Origin: an uncultured Ruminococcus sp.
GTDB taxonomy: Bacteria > Bacillota_A > Clostridia > Oscillospirales > Ruminococcaceae
Assembly: GCA_946629405.1 (NCBI GenBank)
Contig: CAMOXW010000087.1
Location: 1 to 7,510, forward strand
Length of the DNA stretch: 7,510 nt
Direction: 5' to 3'
Under the pieces are notes generated by a model that was not told the DNA's origin, searched no databases, and was given only the letters and a program-made list of their open reading frames with translations. The stretch's first letter is position 1, and each line of letters begins with the position of its first letter. Positions 6,285 to 7,510 of this stretch are shown in pieces. Made by a program: the position numbers and the translations under genes.

Positions 6285-6291
6285 CACCCCC
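6285..6291 (-). promoter_or_regulatory. Ribosome binding site of the solute-binding protein gene
   Basis: GGGGGTG lies 5 nt before the ATG at 6279, followed by another G-rich run, GGGAG, that nearly abuts the start codon. The G-rich form resembles the anti-16S complement GGAGGTG. Confidence 0.7.
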
Positions 6292-6300
6292 ATTGAATAC

Positions 6301-6317
6301 AATGATATTAATTCATT
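6301..6317. promoter_or_regulatory. Candidate operator overlapping the -10 of the sugar operon
   Basis: An AT-rich interrupted inverted repeat, AATGA-7 nt-TCATT, starts in the -10 hexamer and reaches past the expected start site. That is a standard location for a repressor of a sugar-import operon. The 5-bp arms in AT-rich DNA make this tentative. Confidence 0.3.
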
Positions 6318-6344
6318 ATACCATATGATAGCACATTATGTCAA
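6315..6344 (-). promoter_or_regulatory. Promoter of the ABC transporter-GH105 operon
   Basis: On the minus strand, TTGACA (6344-6339) and TATAAT (6320-6315) are both perfect consensus hexamers, separated by 18 bp. The start should lie near 6308, giving a leader of about 30 nt. Such a strong core promoter on a catabolic operon suggests that control is mainly by repression. No LacI/GntR/AraC gene or cre box is visible nearby. Confidence 0.88.
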
Positions 6345-6379
6345 CTTTGAAAATCAGATCGCTCACGGAAGAATGTGCT
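6330..6379. repeat. Paired octamers AGCACATT ... AATGTGCT bracketing the -35 region
   Basis: A perfect 8-bp inverted repeat occupies 6330-6337 and 6372-6379, with centres 42 bp apart (about four helical turns). One arm lies in the promoter spacer and the other about 30 bp upstream of the -35. It could be a two-site operator permitting looping. Chance is possible. Confidence 0.35.
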
Positions 6380-6403
6380 TTTTGAACTAAGCTCCGTTCA
6401 CCG
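6345..6403. other. Spacer between the unknown protein and the sugar-operon promoter
   Basis: These 59 bases contain one arm of the octamer pair and a weak TGAAC/GTTCA 5-bp stem with an 8-nt loop (6399-6382) lacking a U-tract. I see no convincing terminator here, so transcription of the upstream gene may run into the transporter operon. Confidence 0.4.
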
Positions 6404-7510
6404 TTACCAGCCAGAACCCTCGGGCTGGCTGAATATCCCGTCAACTGTATTTTTCACAGGGTCGTAGATGATCGTCACATTATAAGGTCCGTCAGTTGTG
6501 GCGCAGCTTACGCGGCGGTATATCCTGCCCTTCCGGAGAGTGTATGACGGCTCGGACTGCTTCAGGGTGCTGAGCCTCTCAAATGTCGGGGCAAGACCGA
6601 GCAGACTTCGCGTGAGCGTCTGCGTTTCACCCTCATATATCTGTCCGCAGAACCGGTCACCTTCCCGGAGCTCGGAGCTTATTACGTTCAGCGCAAGATT
6701 TGTACCCGGCAGCAGGAACATCCCGAGCGGGGAGAGCGTTACCTTTCCGGCAGCCTCCAGCGCCTGATCGACTGTGAACGATTCAACGGATTCCGCAGCG
6801 GCCGCAAAGCTTTCTCCCGCATAGACCTTACGGAAGGACTTTCCGGAAAGCATCCCGTCCTCATCCTCATTTTCCTCCGCCCCGTATACGGATGCAATGA
6901 ATGACTTTTCATCAGCAGCGGGAAATATAACATTTGCAGTCAAAGGATCGGTGAGGTCGGAAAGCATATCTTCAAGCGCTGCGATACCGTTCTGGATATC
7001 ATCTCCGGTGAGCTCACGGCTTTTTCCGTCGTGAAAATAAAGGTAAGACACCTCAAGAGTTGCGCTGTTCATCATCATATCGGCAAAGCAGCGTTCGCCG
7101 TTTTCCGCGGTATATTCGTAATTTCTGATGTAGTAGATGCCCTGTCTGTCGGTGCGGACAAGCCTGGTGAAATCTGCACTCACAGGCGATGCGAAGGCTG
7201 TTGCGGACGAATAGCGGCTGAGCTGCTTTAAAGTCACGAACATGAACTCCGCAAAGCTGCAATCGCCGAGCCGAGCCTCCGGAAGAACTGTATAGCTCAG
7301 CAAAAGCGGCTCCTGGAGAATCGACATCGGGTCAATGGCTGCGGCAGGCTCAGGGGATATATAGACAGCCGCAGTATCAGCAGAATCCCGCCGTATATCG
7401 GTCAGGACTGCGTTCTCCTCCGTGACCCTTGCAAGCGCTGCGTTCGTTCCGAAAAAACCTCCCGCGGCAACCGCTGCAAGCAGGATAACAAATACGATAG
7501 TATTCTTCAA
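6404..7510 (-). CDS. Membrane-anchored extracytoplasmic protein of unknown function (start at or beyond window edge)
   Basis: I do not recognise this protein. The visible frame has 368 residues and ends in TAA at 6406-6404. Its first codon here is TTG at 7510-7508, so either TTG is the start or the gene begins just outside. Residues 4-26 form one hydrophobic segment after a short basic start, with no lipobox and no clear signal peptidase I site. This predicts a single N-terminal anchor with the rest outside the cell. The remainder is soluble and mixed alpha/beta, with an acidic stretch near 211-219 (AEENEDEDG). Two strand-rich segments, about 120-160 (RQGIYYIRNYEYTAENG) and 325-360 (RKGRIYRRVSCATTDG), look alike and may be a duplication. 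It is followed by the sugar-operon promoter with no evident terminator, so read-through is possible. It may be the last gene of an upstream unit, perhaps an envelope sensor, but no function is assigned. Confidence 0.8.
   Translation of the reverse strand: MKNTIVFVILLAAVAAGGFFGTNAALARVTEENAVLTDIRRDSADTAAVYISPEPAAAIDPMSILQEPLLLSYTVLPEARLGDCSFAEFMFVTLKQLSRYSSATAFASPVSADFTRLVRTDRQGIYYIRNYEYTAENGERCFADMMMNSATLEVSYLYFHDGKSRELTGDDIQNGIAALEDMLSDLTDPLTANVIFPAADEKSFIASVYGAEENEDEDGMLSGKSFRKVYAGESFAAAAESVESFTVDQALEAAGKVTLSPLGMFLLPGTNLALNVISSELREGDRFCGQIYEGETQTLTRSLLGLAPTFERLSTLKQSEPSYTLRKGRIYRRVSCATTDGPYNVTIIYDPVKNTVDGIFSQPEGSGW

Noticed and set aside
6280..6403. Catabolite-repression cre box in the sugar-operon promoter.
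   Set aside because: I looked for TGWAARCGYTWNCW-like sequence on both strands and found no acceptable match.

Overview
The window looks like chromosomal DNA of a plant-fibre-degrading Gram-positive gut bacterium. A Ruminococcus-like member of the Oscillospirales/Ruminococcaceae is my best guess. The signs are consensus sigma-A-type promoters, GGAGG-type ribosome binding sites, a lipoprotein (not periplasmic) sugar-binding protein, a membrane-anchored HtrA with a cytoplasmic tail, and moderate GC. The genus is an inference; no rRNA or marker gene is present. All six supported genes lie on the minus strand, so the window reads biologically from right to left.

Layout in transcription order. 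(1) 7510-6404: a membrane-anchored extracytoplasmic protein of unknown function; its start sits on the window edge. (2) 6403-6280: a 124-bp regulatory region with a consensus promoter (TTGACA, 18 bp, TATAAT) and inverted repeats. (3) 6279-2122: a four-gene operon of lipoprotein solute-binding protein, two CUT1-type permeases and a cytoplasmic GH105 unsaturated uronyl hydrolase. Consecutive genes overlap by the four bases ATGA, and the unit ends in a strong intrinsic terminator at 2116-2086. (4) 2121-1898: the htrA upstream region, with repeated TTTTCACA/TGTGAAAA boxes, a TATAAT element and a 5'-UTR stem-loop. (5) 1897-578: an HtrA/DegP-type serine protease with one PDZ domain. (6) 577-368: a 210-bp spacer with a probable htrA terminator and a good thrH promoter. 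(7) 367 to beyond 1: the N-terminal 122 codons of thrH, the bifunctional phosphoserine phosphatase/homoserine phosphotransferase.

The operon makes sense as an import-and-cleave cassette. A 4,5-unsaturated uronic-acid-capped oligosaccharide, made outside the cell by a polysaccharide lyase acting on pectin or a related polymer, would be bound by the lipoprotein and passed through the two permeases. GH105 would then trim the unsaturated sugar in the cytoplasm. No ATPase subunit is present, so a shared MsmX/UgpC-type ATPase encoded elsewhere is expected. HtrA (envelope protein quality control) and ThrH (serine/threonine metabolism) are separate transcription units. I found no CRISPR array, tRNA, rRNA, insertion sequence, phage gene or evident novel defence system. 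The points most worth a second look are the shared TTTTCACA boxes near htrA and thrH, the paired octamers around the sugar-operon promoter, and the unrecognised membrane-anchored protein.
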